Assembly (NCBI RefSeq): GCF_016756315.1
Contig: NZ_AP024235.1
Span: 3,410,001-3,474,000 of the forward strand
Source of the DNA: Alteromonas sp. KC3
GTDB taxonomy: Bacteria > Pseudomonadota > Gammaproteobacteria > Enterobacterales > Alteromonadaceae
DNA length: 64,000 bases
Direction: 5' to 3'
Shown here: piece by piece, positions 9,729-18,414 of the stretch
Position numbering within the stretch: position 1 is the first letter of the stretch
Layout: each line of letters begins with the position of its first letter
Translations under genes and position numbers: made by a program
Notes under the pieces: model-generated
What the model was told of the DNA's origin: nothing
The model's database searches: none
The model's input: the letters and a program-made list of their open reading frames with translations, nothing else

Positions 9729-10424
9729 ATGATTATTTTGGTTGGTGGTGAGAAAGGTGGAAGTGGTAAAAGCTGCCTTGCACAAAATATTGCCGTGTAT
9801 TTACGCACAGAAAAAGGTGCGAAGGTGCTAATGGTTGATTGTGATCCTCAGCGAACGACATCTGATTGGATCCAAGAGCGTAAAGCAGACCCCCGTCTAG
9901 CTGAAATAAATTGCGTGCAGCTTTACGGTAAAATCCGAAATGAGCTGCTCAGCCTTCGCCAATATTATGATTACGTGGTAATTGATTGCGGTGGTCAAGA
10001 CAATCTTGCATTGCGATCTTCAATGGCAGTTGCCGACCACATACTTATTCCACTACGTCCTAAGCGTCGTGATCTCAAAACAGTGCCTCACATGGAAGAT
10101 ATCCTATCTACTTGTAAGATGGTTAACCCCAAAATGAACGCCGCTTTTGTTATTACCCAATGCCCTTCGCTACCCAGTTTAGCCAATCGCATTTTAGAAG
10201 CAAAAGAAGTGTGTCGCTCGTTTGGTATTCCTGTACTTAACGCTGTCACATTCAGCCGAAATATGTACGATGACTCTGAAGAGTCGGGTAAATCTGTGAT
10301 TGAAAGCGAACCGGAAGGTAAAGCGGCTGCTGAAATAAGAACGTTATTTGAAGAGCTGCTGGCGGGTAAAGAGGAGGACGCGTATGAGTTTGCTCAACCT
10401 CAAAAAGTCGAAGCCTTTAGCTAA
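9729..10424 (+). CDS. ParA-family ATPase (deviant Walker A)
   Basis: 231-residue ParA/MinD-type ATPase. The deviant Walker A GEKGGSGKS is at residues 7-15, followed by VDCDPQRT and the YVVIDCGGQD Walker B. The short length and lack of an N-terminal DNA-binding domain match type Ib ParA proteins, which partner with small ribbon-helix-helix proteins. The next gene encodes such a protein and overlaps by 41 nt, supporting a two-gene partition-like cassette. The ATG at 9729 has a TTGAGGG site 8 nt upstream. No replication genes are nearby, so this is either a plasmid-derived relic or a chromosomal ParA with another cargo. Confidence 0.88.
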   Translation: MIILVGGEKGGSGKSCLAQNIAVYLRTEKGAKVLMVDCDPQRTTSDWIQERKADPRLAEINCVQLYGKIRNELLSLRQYYDYVVIDCGGQDNLALRSSMAVADHILIPLRPKRRDLKTVPHMEDILSTCKMVNPKMNAAFVITQCPSLPSLANRILEAKEVCRSFGIPVLNAVTFSRNMYDDSEESGKSVIESEPEGKAAAEIRTLFEELLAGKEEDAYEFAQPQKVEAFS

Positions 10425-10713
10425 ACCAGCGCTTCGTAGCGTAGATGCCTTTATAGACGACGCCATTCTTTATGCGCAGGGTAAGCATGACAGTATCAGT
10501 GCAGTTCCTGATAACGCTAATAGTCAAATAAGCGAGTTAGATAACCGTGTGGTACCGCTTCGTAAGCCAAAGCAGGCCAAAGGCATGCGCCATGCTACGT
10601 TTACTTTAACGCCGGAGTGCATTGATAAACTAACCGTTCTATCTGATGAGACAGGCTCCTCTCGCTCTGCACTTATCAGACAGTGGATCCAAGAAAGCTA
10701 TAAACGCCGTTGA
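10384..10713 (+). CDS. Ribbon-helix-helix protein, partner of the ParA-like ATPase
   Basis: 109 residues. The C-terminal ~45 residues (HATFTLTPECIDKLTVLSDE then SSRSALIRQWIQES) have the beta-strand plus two-helix pattern of ribbon-helix-helix (MetJ/Arc/CopG) DNA-binding proteins; the N-terminal half is low in pattern and probably flexible. Size and position match the centromere-binding or regulatory partner of type Ib ParA systems. The start at 10384 follows an AAAGAGGAGG site and lies inside the ParA frame, implying coupled translation. A stem-loop follows at 10743. The functional pairing is inferred from gene order. Confidence 0.75.
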   Translation: MSLLNLKKSKPLAKPALRSVDAFIDDAILYAQGKHDSISAVPDNANSQISELDNRVVPLRKPKQAKGMRHATFTLTPECIDKLTVLSDETGSSRSALIRQWIQESYKRR

Positions 10714-10742
10714 GGTTTCATTGTCCTCCTTTATAGCGCTAT

Positions 10743-10764
10743 GGTGAGGGCTAGCGCCCTCACC
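10743..10764 (+). terminator. Stem-loop after the parA–RHH pair (no U-tract)
   Basis: Perfect 9-bp GC-rich stem (GGTGAGGGC / GCCCTCACC) with a 4-nt loop, 30 nt after the stop of the ribbon-helix-helix gene. There is no T-run, so it may be a weak or Rho-assisted terminator or an mRNA-stabilising hairpin. Confidence 0.5.
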
Positions 10765-10841
10765 TATCATTCAAGAGCGTCTAAACCGCTAGACTAAAGT
10801 ATAAAATAAAATACCTGCAATCTTCCTAATTCTCTTCACAA

Positions 10842-10860
10842 TTAAACGATAATCGTTATC
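10842..10860 (+). promoter_or_regulatory. Fur-box-like sequence upstream of the GGDEF gene
   Basis: The 19 bases TTAAACGATAATCGTTATC match the classical Fur consensus (GATAATGATAATCATTATC) at 14 of 19 positions by hand alignment. The site lies 75 nt upstream of the TPR-GGDEF start codon, in a reasonable promoter position. Function as an iron-regulated operator is inferred. Confidence 0.45.
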
Positions 10861-10935
10861 ATGCGAGTAACCTTTGATAACATTGCGACAGTGCGGTCTT
10901 AGTGACCTAAAACGCCATTAAGGAGATGGGAACTG

Positions 10936-13068
10936 ATGGGCAGTAAAGGAATAAGTGCTGGTTTTGCACTTATAGGGCTCTTAGTTGCTTCGTTATCGCT
11001 AATTCCTTCCCAAGCGCTAGCGCTCGAGGGCGCGCCTCCTCAAACTGCAGTGATTGAAAACCTTATTGCTGCTAAGCGATATGATGACGCGGATAGCAAA
11101 GCGTTACTTATACTCGAGCAAGCTCTGCAACAAAATAGCCTTCCAACGCAAAATATTCTCGACCTCGGTAAGGTTATGCAAAAGGCTTCTCGCTTTGAAG
11201 TTTCAAAGGCCATATTCAACGCAGCGTTAGCCCAATACACCCTACAAGGTGAATTGGGTAATATGGCAATAAGCCTCTTATACCTTGCCACTGCTGAAAG
11301 ACAGCTTTCAAACTATACATCTGCAACATCTTACATTCGCCGCGCTATGTCTATTGCACAAATAGAGCGTAATAGCGCACTTAAAGCACAACTCAACTTA
11401 GAGCTAGGCATAATCCAACAAGAACAAGGGAAAGTAGAAGCTGCACTTGAGCCATTAAAAGAAGCGCTTCAATATTTTCGCGAGGCCAACGACACAACGC
11501 AAACGAGTGTGTGTTTATTGCGGATAGGTGATATTTACAGCTTGCTAAACCAAGCATCCATGGCGCAAACCTACTATCAAGATGCATACGATACTGCCAA
11601 CCAAGGGTTGCAAGATAAACGTATTCTTGGCATTACTAAGACAAGAATTGGCGCTCTTCAACTAAAAAGCGGCCTTAGCAACGACGCCGTTAACTCGATT
11701 GCGAGTGGTTTAGACTTACTTTTAGCCGTTAATGATGTTGGCGCTATAGCGGAAGCGAAAATTGTAATGGGGCAAGCGCTTGTTGAAGTCGGTGATATCG
11801 CCAAAGGTCGAGGACTACTTCAAGAGGCCATGAGTTTCGCTGACTCTTCAGGACAAGCAAAATTAGTCAAAGAAGGCCGACTAGCCTTAGCTCAAGCTTA
11901 TCTAAAAGAACAAAATTTCGAAAACGCCCTAATTCATGCCCGAACAGGCACGGTGACCGCTAGAAAGAGCAAAGATCTTAGGGGGCAACTCAGCTTTTTG
12001 TCCTTGCAACTAAGTGCCTATGTATCGATGGGCGAGTTCAAGAAAGCCCTTGATATTCAGTCAGTTATTCAGCAGTTGCGCGAAGCCCTTTTAGACTCGC
12101 AGAACAAAACAGCCATAGAAGGCCTACAAGCTGAGATAGAACTCGTAAGGCAATCAAGAACGCTTGAGAAACTTACCGAGTCTAAACAGTTAGCACTGGC
12201 TCAAGCTGAACGAGAAAATTTGAGAACAACGCTGATATGGAGCATTTCGTTAGCAGGGTTGTTGATGATGTTTCTAGTATGGAGTCGCTTCAAGCAGCGC
12301 CAACAAACCATTTTCTTAAGACGTGAAGTCCGTCAGCAAACATTAACCCTACAAGAAAAAAATGACGAGCTAGAACGAGCCTACAAAACACTTGAAGAGG
12401 TGAGCCTTCGAGACCCATTAACGGGGCTTTATAATCGTCACTATTTAGAGTCTCAGTTACCGGGAGAAATAAGGCGCAGCCAATTCTCAGCAACCCAACT
12501 CACTGAATCAGAGTCTAAAAAACAAGATCTATTGTGCTTACTGATCGACATTGATCACTTCAAGCGGATTAACGATGACTATGGTCATATTGCCGGCGAT
12601 AAGGTACTGGCAGCGTTTGCTCGCACACTAAAAGAAGTGTTTCGTCAAACAGACCTAATAATTCGTTGGGGCGGTGAAGAGTTCCTTGTGGTCTGTCGCC
12701 ATTCTAATCGCGAAGAATTGCCCATTCTCGCCGAGCGCTGCCGTGAAATGGTGGCGAATACCCCGTTTGATATTGATGGGCCCTCGCCTATTAATATTAC
12801 ATGCAGCATTGGCTTCTCTATTCTTCCTCCAGAGAAAATGGATAGTTTCGATGCCGCTTGGGAACGCACTTTTGCGGTTATTGATTACGCACTCTATGCC
12901 ACCAAACTGTCAGGTAGAGATGGTTGGGTTGGCGTTATAGAAACCTATGAAGAACCGCGAGAAAACCCGACACCACTTGATCATAAATTCAATTTTTCGA
13001 GCTCAAGAATTGCCACATCGTTTAACAACGTCGCTAGCATCACTTGGCCAGAACACATTGAGGAGTAG
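10936..13068 (+). CDS. Membrane diguanylate cyclase with TPR sensor domain
   Basis: 710 residues: signal peptide (1-30), about nine TPR-like helical pairs in the periplasm (35-395), a coiled segment, one transmembrane helix (432-451), a cytoplasmic coiled coil (455-488), then a GGDEF domain starting at DPLTGLYNRHYLES. The active site is GGEEF (579-583), and an RxxD inhibitory site (Arg570-Asp573) sits exactly five residues before it, so the enzyme is probably active in making cyclic di-GMP and product-inhibited. The TPR region would sense an unknown periplasmic partner. AAGGAG precedes the ATG. A Fur-box-like sequence upstream suggests iron control. The GFA-like gene follows after 5 nt and is probably cotranscribed. 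Confidence 0.92.
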   Translation: MGSKGISAGFALIGLLVASLSLIPSQALALEGAPPQTAVIENLIAAKRYDDADSKALLILEQALQQNSLPTQNILDLGKVMQKASRFEVSKAIFNAALAQYTLQGELGNMAISLLYLATAERQLSNYTSATSYIRRAMSIAQIERNSALKAQLNLELGIIQQEQGKVEAALEPLKEALQYFREANDTTQTSVCLLRIGDIYSLLNQASMAQTYYQDAYDTANQGLQDKRILGITKTRIGALQLKSGLSNDAVNSIASGLDLLLAVNDVGAIAEAKIVMGQALVEVGDIAKGRGLLQEAMSFADSSGQAKLVKEGRLALAQAYLKEQNFENALIHARTGTVTARKSKDLRGQLSFLSLQLSAYVSMGEFKKALDIQSVIQQLREALLDSQNKTAIEGLQAEIELVRQSRTLEKLTESKQLALAQAERENLRTTLIWSISLAGLLMMFLVWSRFKQRQQTIFLRREVRQQTLTLQEKNDELERAYKTLEEVSLRDPLTGLYNRHYLESQLPGEIRRSQFSATQLTESESKKQDLLCLLIDIDHFKRINDDYGHIAGDKVLAAFARTLKEVFRQTDLIIRWGGEEFLVVCRHSNREELPILAERCREMVANTPFDIDGPSPINITCSIGFSILPPEKMDSFDAAWERTFAVIDYALYATKLSGRDGWVGVIETYEEPRENPTPLDHKFNFSSSRIATSFNNVASITWPEHIEE

Positions 13069-13073
13069 TAAAA

Positions 13074-13391
13074 ATGTATAAAGGTAGCTGTCATTGCCAA
13101 GCGGTTCAGTTTGAAATTGACCATCTTGACGAACATGATGCAGATAAAGAAAGCATCGCACACTCCGATTGCCAAGCGTTGCAGCTCGAAGTAAGTAAAG
13201 ATAGGCTTGTAGTCGACTGTGCTCCCTCAGCACTAGCCAAGCTGCATGTCGCCAGTGGTGAAACTCATCACGTGTGCAATGTGTGCGGGCAACTGATGTT
13301 TGTTGAAGATTTAAAAGCGAATATCAGTGTGGAAGTCGCCTTTAACGGACATGATGTATTACAGGCCCCCCACCGCCAGTTTGTTATTTAG
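13074..13391 (+). CDS. Small GFA-like zinc-site protein, degenerate
   Basis: 105 residues. The N-terminus YKGSCHCQAVQFEI and the C-terminal HHVCNVCGQLMF match the first and last cysteine motifs of the GFA (glutathione-dependent formaldehyde-activating, Mss4-like fold) family. The central CxCxxC motif of typical members is reduced to a single Cys (SDCQALQL), so one of the two zinc sites is probably lost. Function is unknown; a structural or non-catalytic role is possible. It starts 5 nt after the diguanylate cyclase stop. Its stop codon lies inside a long inverted repeat (13380-13418). Confidence 0.7.
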   Translation: MYKGSCHCQAVQFEIDHLDEHDADKESIAHSDCQALQLEVSKDRLVVDCAPSALAKLHVASGETHHVCNVCGQLMFVEDLKANISVEVAFNGHDVLQAPHRQFVI

Positions 13392-13418
13392 CGCCAACGG
13401 GTGACGCTAAATAACAAA
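13380..13418. terminator. Stem-loop between convergent GFA-like gene and prsR
   Basis: 14-bp perfect inverted repeat (TTTGTTATTTAGCG / CGCTAAATAACAAA) with an 11-nt loop. The left arm contains the TAG stop of the GFA-like gene. It sits between two convergent genes and can act in both directions; there is no long T-run on either side. Confidence 0.6.
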
Positions 13419-13428
13419 AGGCGTTGAT

Positions 13429-14790
13429 TTAATCACTGCTTTTAATATCTTCCATGTGATATTTATCAATCAGTGAATACAAAGTAGGTCTTGTTACACC
13501 CAGTAACTCTGCAGTTTTAGACATGTTTTGCTCGGCCTTTTGATATGCCCTGCGAATCGCTCGACTTTCTGCAATTTCACGCACTTCGCGCAAATTGAGC
13601 GTCTCAGGGTCATCTTGTGCATCGACGGGCATAAGACCCAAGTCATCAGGTTGGATCACACTGCCCTCAGCCATAATTACCGCAGACTTAAGCTTATTTT
13701 GCATTTCGCGAATGTTACCTGGCCACTTGTGCGCGAGCATTGCATTCACCGCTGACTCAGAAAAGCTTTTAGCTTTTGCCTTAAACTCTTCGCGATAGAT
13801 ATTTAGGAATGTGCGTGCAAGCAAGATGATATCTTGGTCTCGCTCACGTAACGGTGGGATCATAATCGGCATTTCACCCACGCGGTAATACAAATCTTCC
13901 CTGAATGTTTCTTCTGCGACCATAGCTTGTAAATCGCGGTGAGTCGCACATATTACACGAATATCTACAGGAATTTCGTTTCTTCCACCAACGCGTTCGA
14001 TAACGCGCTCTTGAAGGAATCGCAACATTTTCGCTTGAAGCCCAATGGGCATATCACCAATTTCATCAAGAAAAAGAGTACCGCCCTGCGCAGTTTCAAT
14101 TTTACCCAACGTTGTTTTGTTTGCGCCGGTAAACGCGCCCTTCTCGTAACCAAAAAGCTCACTCTCTAGCAAGTTTTCAGGTATCGAGGCACAGTTAATC
14201 GCCACAAAAGGTTTGTCTTTTCTCGGGCTATGCTCGTGAATACTGCGTGCAAACACTTCTTTACCTGTACCACTTTCACCTTGTAATAACGTACTGATAT
14301 CGGTGTTAGCAATTTTCTCAGCGCGACGTACAACTTTTTGTATTGCTTCGCTATTTCCCACAATGCGCGACATGCCCGTACGGGTACGAGCAAGAATATT
14401 ATTTTCATGTTCAAGCTTCGCAAGATTCAATGCGCGATTTACGAGCAGCTTTATGGTGTCAGAATCGATAGGTTTTTGATAGAAATCGTAGGCACCAAAA
14501 TCAATTGCTTTTAACGCGTTTTGTTTATCGTTATTTCCGGTCACCACAATGACTTTTGTACGAGGTGCTAGCGATATAATATCTTGCAGTATTCGCAATC
14601 CCTCAGACGCATTAGCAGGGTCAGGAGGTAAACCTAAGTCCAGGGTAACAACCTTAGGTTCAAATCGACGCAACTGCGCTATAGCAGAAGTATGATCATC
14701 AGCAAAAACTACGTTGTAATCGGTCAGGCTCCACTTTAACTGCTTCTGAATACCTAAATCATCGTCAACTACCAAAACGGTATCAGTCAT
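13429..14790 (-). CDS. prsR: PrsR, sigma-54-dependent response regulator of the PEP-CTERM/XrtA type
   Basis: 453 residues: receiver domain with phospho-acceptor Asp51 and Lys106 (YQKPID), AAA+ sigma-54 interaction domain with Walker A GESGTGKE (171-178) and the GAFTGA loop (218-223), then a FIS-type helix-turn-helix (MSKTAELLGVTRPTLYSLI) at the C-terminus. The sequence and its pairing with a PrsK-type kinase immediately upstream match the PrsK/PrsR system described for PEP-CTERM/exosortase-bearing bacteria, where it controls exopolysaccharide and PEP-CTERM genes from sigma-54 promoters. No exosortase or PEP-CTERM protein is visible in this window, so the targets lie elsewhere. Confidence 0.9.
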   Translation of the reverse strand: MTDTVLVVDDDLGIQKQLKWSLTDYNVVFADDHTSAIAQLRRFEPKVVTLDLGLPPDPANASEGLRILQDIISLAPRTKVIVVTGNNDKQNALKAIDFGAYDFYQKPIDSDTIKLLVNRALNLAKLEHENNILARTRTGMSRIVGNSEAIQKVVRRAEKIANTDISTLLQGESGTGKEVFARSIHEHSPRKDKPFVAINCASIPENLLESELFGYEKGAFTGANKTTLGKIETAQGGTLFLDEIGDMPIGLQAKMLRFLQERVIERVGGRNEIPVDIRVICATHRDLQAMVAEETFREDLYYRVGEMPIMIPPLRERDQDIILLARTFLNIYREEFKAKAKSFSESAVNAMLAHKWPGNIREMQNKLKSAVIMAEGSVIQPDDLGLMPVDAQDDPETLNLREVREIAESRAIRRAYQKAEQNMSKTAELLGVTRPTLYSLIDKYHMEDIKSSD

Positions 14791-14859
14791 CTTCTTATTG
14801 TCCTATTAATTAACTTCATCCATTGTATAGCGCTAATGCTAAACGCGAGCTCATACTAT

Positions 14860-16893
14860 TTAAATCAGCGGAAAGTAGAGGGTAAAACAACTTCCGCGCC
14901 CCGGCTCGCTTAACACCGTAAGCTTACCGCCAATAGACTCAATATATGTTTTTGCATCATACGCACCAATGCCCATTCCCGCGTTGCCTTTTGTGGTATC
15001 AAAAGGCTTAAATAAGCGCTCTTCAATAAACTGTTTGTCCATGCCAGTGCCACTGTCTTCTATCATAACAAGTTGAGCATTGTTTTCGTTGTCTAGGCTA
15101 ACAATAACATCCACAACCCCATCATCAGGTGTGGCCTGTTGCGCATTGCTTATTAAATGATAAAGCACATTGGCTACTTTTTCCCTATCTACAATGACGG
15201 ATTGCTCAGCGGCAATATGCACTGATGGAATAGGACTTAGGCCAGAACAGCGATTTGAGACAACCTCGTTAGCTATTTCAGAAAGTAGAAACTCAGAATT
15301 AACACCTTCATCCATGGCTTTTTTGTCGGTTAACTGTTTGAGCATTTTTTCCATTCTCGCTTTCGTATGCTCAAGGGTTTCAAACGTATCTTCGATAAAT
15401 TCTGGATTGTGTTTATGTTGCTGGGCATTGGCGAGAATCAAGTCAACCTGAGCAAGCACATTTTTTAAATCATGTAATACAAACGCTGACATACGATTGA
15501 AGGCAGCAAACTGTGCGTTTTCAGCGACGACTTGAGCTGCTTCGTGGTGCTGCATGTAAGTCCCCACTTGCTCAGATACTGCATTGAGATAGTCTTTCAC
15601 TTCCCAATTAAGGCTAACCTTTTCTTTATCGCCTGCCGCTAATACCGCAAAGCCCCAAAGCCCGCCATCTTTCATAAAGGGCACAAATAACTGGTAATCC
15701 CAGTTTTTTAACACATCGCGGTCGAGTTTAAGTCCGTTATAATCAAAAGGCTTTACCAAGTAGGCTTCAGTGTCTACAACCCATCCGTTTTGTTTAGTGT
15801 AGTCAGCCAATGTGCTAAGTATGACTTCGGCGTCCTTAGAAACGTCTTTGTTGTCTGTTGTGGCTTTCGCAATACATTCAATGCCGCTATTCGTCATTTT
15901 ATAAAGCAGCCCGGACTCATACTGGATAGCGTTAAGCATCCCTGTCAGGCCTGCGTAATACACATCTGAAGAATGCTCTCCAGCATGGGTAAGCCATTTT
16001 GTTAACTTTACCCACTCAACGCGATAGTCGAACTGATTTGCAAAGAAGTGTTTAGTGATAAACACCTTAATTTTGGTGCGAAAGCCGTTTGACAAGAATA
16101 CGGTTGCGAGCAGAGCGAAAGACATAACAACAAGAATGATCTGAACTGTTGCGCCCCAACTTCCTCCCCAATAGTTAACCGCGTACCCCACAATGGCCAT
16201 AACAAACAGGTAACCACCCGCTACTAGCAACAATGAACTGTGAAGCACTACATCTCTAGAGATGAATATGTCTATTCCCCAATGGTGTATTCGGCGAATA
16301 GAAATAACCAACAATGGCATTAGTAAGAAGTAGATGTATCCGCGAGCTGCGATATAGCCCACTTCAACTTGGTTGACCATGGTGGCATTGGCGTAGGTGA
16401 CAAACTCAAAAAGGTTGGTTGCCCCCAAATAAATGATCAGTGGTTTAAACGCCCACTGCTCTTTTCCCGCCTGTCGATAAACCACTTCCAACAATAGCAG
16501 TACTTCTAAAGACAGTACGATTAACGCTAGAAAGCTCCATGACGGGTTAATGGGTAATAAATACGGTGCAAAAAGCGCCACTATTGCAGGTGCAATGATA
16601 ATAAGCGTGACAGGCCGCTTTATAACGTCGAGAAAACTTTTGAAGTCTGTCTGAATACAGCCAGCAAGAAAGAGAAGCCAAGCAATCTGTTTAAATACAT
16701 CGGTACTCAGTAACGCACTGAGTGAGATAGGCCCAAACAAAAGTGTGATCAGACTCGTTGACCACACAAATGTTGCGGCTGAAGCCAAAACCAGAAGATG
16801 CTTCGCTACACCCGGCTTTTTAACCGTTAACAGCAGCAACAATAATGCTAAATAAGCGAGGCTATTAAGCGCATAGCCTACATCAGAAATCAT
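14860..16893 (-). CDS. prsK: PrsK, membrane sensor histidine kinase of the PEP-CTERM/XrtA type
   Basis: 677 residues: seven or more predicted transmembrane helices in residues 1-270, a GAF-like region (about 300-440), a phospho-acceptor segment FVLHDLKNVLAQVDLIL, and a HATPase domain with NAQQATPDDG, EDSGTGMD and GMGIGAYDAKTYIE boxes. The architecture matches the PrsK kinase family. It ends 69 nt upstream of prsR in the same direction, forming a two-component operon. The signal sensed by the membrane part is unknown. The N-terminal ATG at 16893 follows a GGGTGGAG-type site. Confidence 0.9.
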   Translation of the reverse strand: MISDVGYALNSLAYLALLLLLLTVKKPGVAKHLLVLASAATFVWSTSLITLLFGPISLSALLSTDVFKQIAWLLFLAGCIQTDFKSFLDVIKRPVTLIIIAPAIVALFAPYLLPINPSWSFLALIVLSLEVLLLLEVVYRQAGKEQWAFKPLIIYLGATNLFEFVTYANATMVNQVEVGYIAARGYIYFLLMPLLVISIRRIHHWGIDIFISRDVVLHSSLLLVAGGYLFVMAIVGYAVNYWGGSWGATVQIILVVMSFALLATVFLSNGFRTKIKVFITKHFFANQFDYRVEWVKLTKWLTHAGEHSSDVYYAGLTGMLNAIQYESGLLYKMTNSGIECIAKATTDNKDVSKDAEVILSTLADYTKQNGWVVDTEAYLVKPFDYNGLKLDRDVLKNWDYQLFVPFMKDGGLWGFAVLAAGDKEKVSLNWEVKDYLNAVSEQVGTYMQHHEAAQVVAENAQFAAFNRMSAFVLHDLKNVLAQVDLILANAQQHKHNPEFIEDTFETLEHTKARMEKMLKQLTDKKAMDEGVNSEFLLSEIANEVVSNRCSGLSPIPSVHIAAEQSVIVDREKVANVLYHLISNAQQATPDDGVVDVIVSLDNENNAQLVMIEDSGTGMDKQFIEERLFKPFDTTKGNAGMGIGAYDAKTYIESIGGKLTVLSEPGRGSCFTLYFPLI

Positions 16894-16990
16894 CCGTTAA
16901 CTCCACCCTTGTTGTCATTATTGTAAAGGGGGCTACTCAGTGTCATCCAAGTAGCATGTTCCATGAGGCGTAGCCTCGCCAACCTAGGTA

Positions 16991-18115
16991 CTATCGTTTT
17001 TTGATGACAAGAGAGCCTATTGAGTAGCCTGCACCGAAAGAACATAGAACACCAATATCGCCTGATGTTAAATCTTCGTGATGTTGACCAAATGCGATCA
17101 CTGAGCCTGCCGATGCAGTATTGGCAAACTCATCAAGTACGATAGGCGCTTCTTCCCGCGTTGCATCACGGCCTAGTAGTCGCTTACAAATGAGGGTATT
17201 CATATTGATATTAGCTTGGTGTAACCACCAACGCTTCACACCTTCAGGCGTAATGTTGTGACTCGCTAAATGTGCTTCAATATGCGCTGCTGCAAGTGGA
17301 CACACTTCTTTGAAAACCTTACGTCCAGCTTGATGGAAAAGCTTATCCGGGCCATAAGGATCTACATCTTCAGCGCGTGTCATATAGCCAAAGTTTGAAC
17401 GGATATTGTTTGAAAACTTAGTCAACGCTTTAGTGCTTAACACATCATACACATGCTCGCTTTGCGCTGTATCGGCTAATTCTAGAACCGTTGCTGTGGC
17501 AACATCACCGAAAATGAAGTGACTGTCACGGTCCGCATAGTTAATTTGTGGCGAGACTAACTCAGGATTAATCACTAGAACACGTTTAGCGTTACCCGCA
17601 CTAAGCATTTCATACGCACGGTGCATACCAAAAGTAGCGGCAGAACACGCCACTAACATATCAAAACCAAACCCTTCAATATTTAACGCTTCTTGTACTT
17701 CTATCGCAATAGCGGGGTACGCGCGCTGTGTATAGGCACATGACACAATGACGGCATCCACATCCTGCGCTTGAACGTTTGCAGAGGCCAATGCAAGCTT
17801 TGCTGCTTTAACCGCAATTTCTGCTTGGTGAGACAGTTCACCATCTTCACGAGGTGCGATTTTTGGCTTCATTCTTTCGATATCTAGTGCACCCTCTTTT
17901 TGATAAATATATCGACTTTTTATGCCAGAGGCTTTTTCAATAAATTCTGCACTAGAATAAGGCATGGCAGTGACTTCGCCAGCTTCAATTTGCTGTTTGT
18001 TCTTTTCGTTGAAAGCATCGACGTAAGCATTGTAACTCGCGACTAACTCTTCGTTAGTTATACTTTCTTCAGGATGCCAAACACCCACACCACTAATAAC
18101 TACTTGTTGAGACAT
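16991..18115 (-). CDS. Beta-ketoacyl-ACP synthase III family (FabH-like)
   Basis: 374-residue thiolase-fold condensing enzyme. It has the full Cys-His-Asn triad of the KAS III family: Cys in LVACSAATFGM, His in WWLHQANINM and Asn in FANTASAGS. It is longer than canonical FabH (~317) owing to an insertion near residues 30-80, as in KAS III variants annotated in marine gammaproteobacteria. It probably condenses an acyl-CoA with malonyl-ACP; the substrate and pathway are unknown, and no other lipid genes are adjacent. The start at 18115 gives a 6-7 nt spacing from AGAGA; a second ATG two codons upstream has no room for a binding site. Confidence 0.85.
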   Translation of the reverse strand: MSQQVVISGVGVWHPEESITNEELVASYNAYVDAFNEKNKQQIEAGEVTAMPYSSAEFIEKASGIKSRYIYQKEGALDIERMKPKIAPREDGELSHQAEIAVKAAKLALASANVQAQDVDAVIVSCAYTQRAYPAIAIEVQEALNIEGFGFDMLVACSAATFGMHRAYEMLSAGNAKRVLVINPELVSPQINYADRDSHFIFGDVATATVLELADTAQSEHVYDVLSTKALTKFSNNIRSNFGYMTRAEDVDPYGPDKLFHQAGRKVFKEVCPLAAAHIEAHLASHNITPEGVKRWWLHQANINMNTLICKRLLGRDATREEAPIVLDEFANTASAGSVIAFGQHHEDLTSGDIGVLCSFGAGYSIGSLVIKKR

Positions 18116-18310
18116 AAGCATTCTCTATTAATCATTTACCGAGGCAACCACGCCTTCACAAAAGCACTAAGGAAAAACGGTCTACGCCATTGTGCAGTGT
18201 TGCCTTTACTATTTCGAACTTGTGTGTTCGAGACTCTTGTTAGATAGCTTACCTCAAACACTGCACGCTGTAACCATTACAACGCACCAGATGCACCAAT
18301 TAGATCCAAA

Positions 18311-18358
18311 CAAAAACGCCCCCAGAAGTCAGAACGATGACCGCTGGAGGCGTTTTTT
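18311..18358 (-). terminator. Terminator of the choice-of-anchor I lipoprotein gene
   Basis: Stem of about 14 bp (AAAACGCC..CCAG / CTGG..GGCGTTTT) with one mismatch and an 18-nt loop. T-runs lie on both sides, so it can act bidirectionally. It is placed about 55 nt downstream of the minus-strand stop at 18415. Confidence 0.8.
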
Positions 18359-18414
18359 ACGTTTGTATTTTGTAAATCAACGTTGGTACATGCTCAAACC
18401 AACGTGACTAGCAA

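Noticed and set aside
16964..16976. GAGGC-GTA-GCCTC mini-hairpin after the FabH-like gene
   Set aside because: Five-bp stem and no T-run; too weak to call a terminator.
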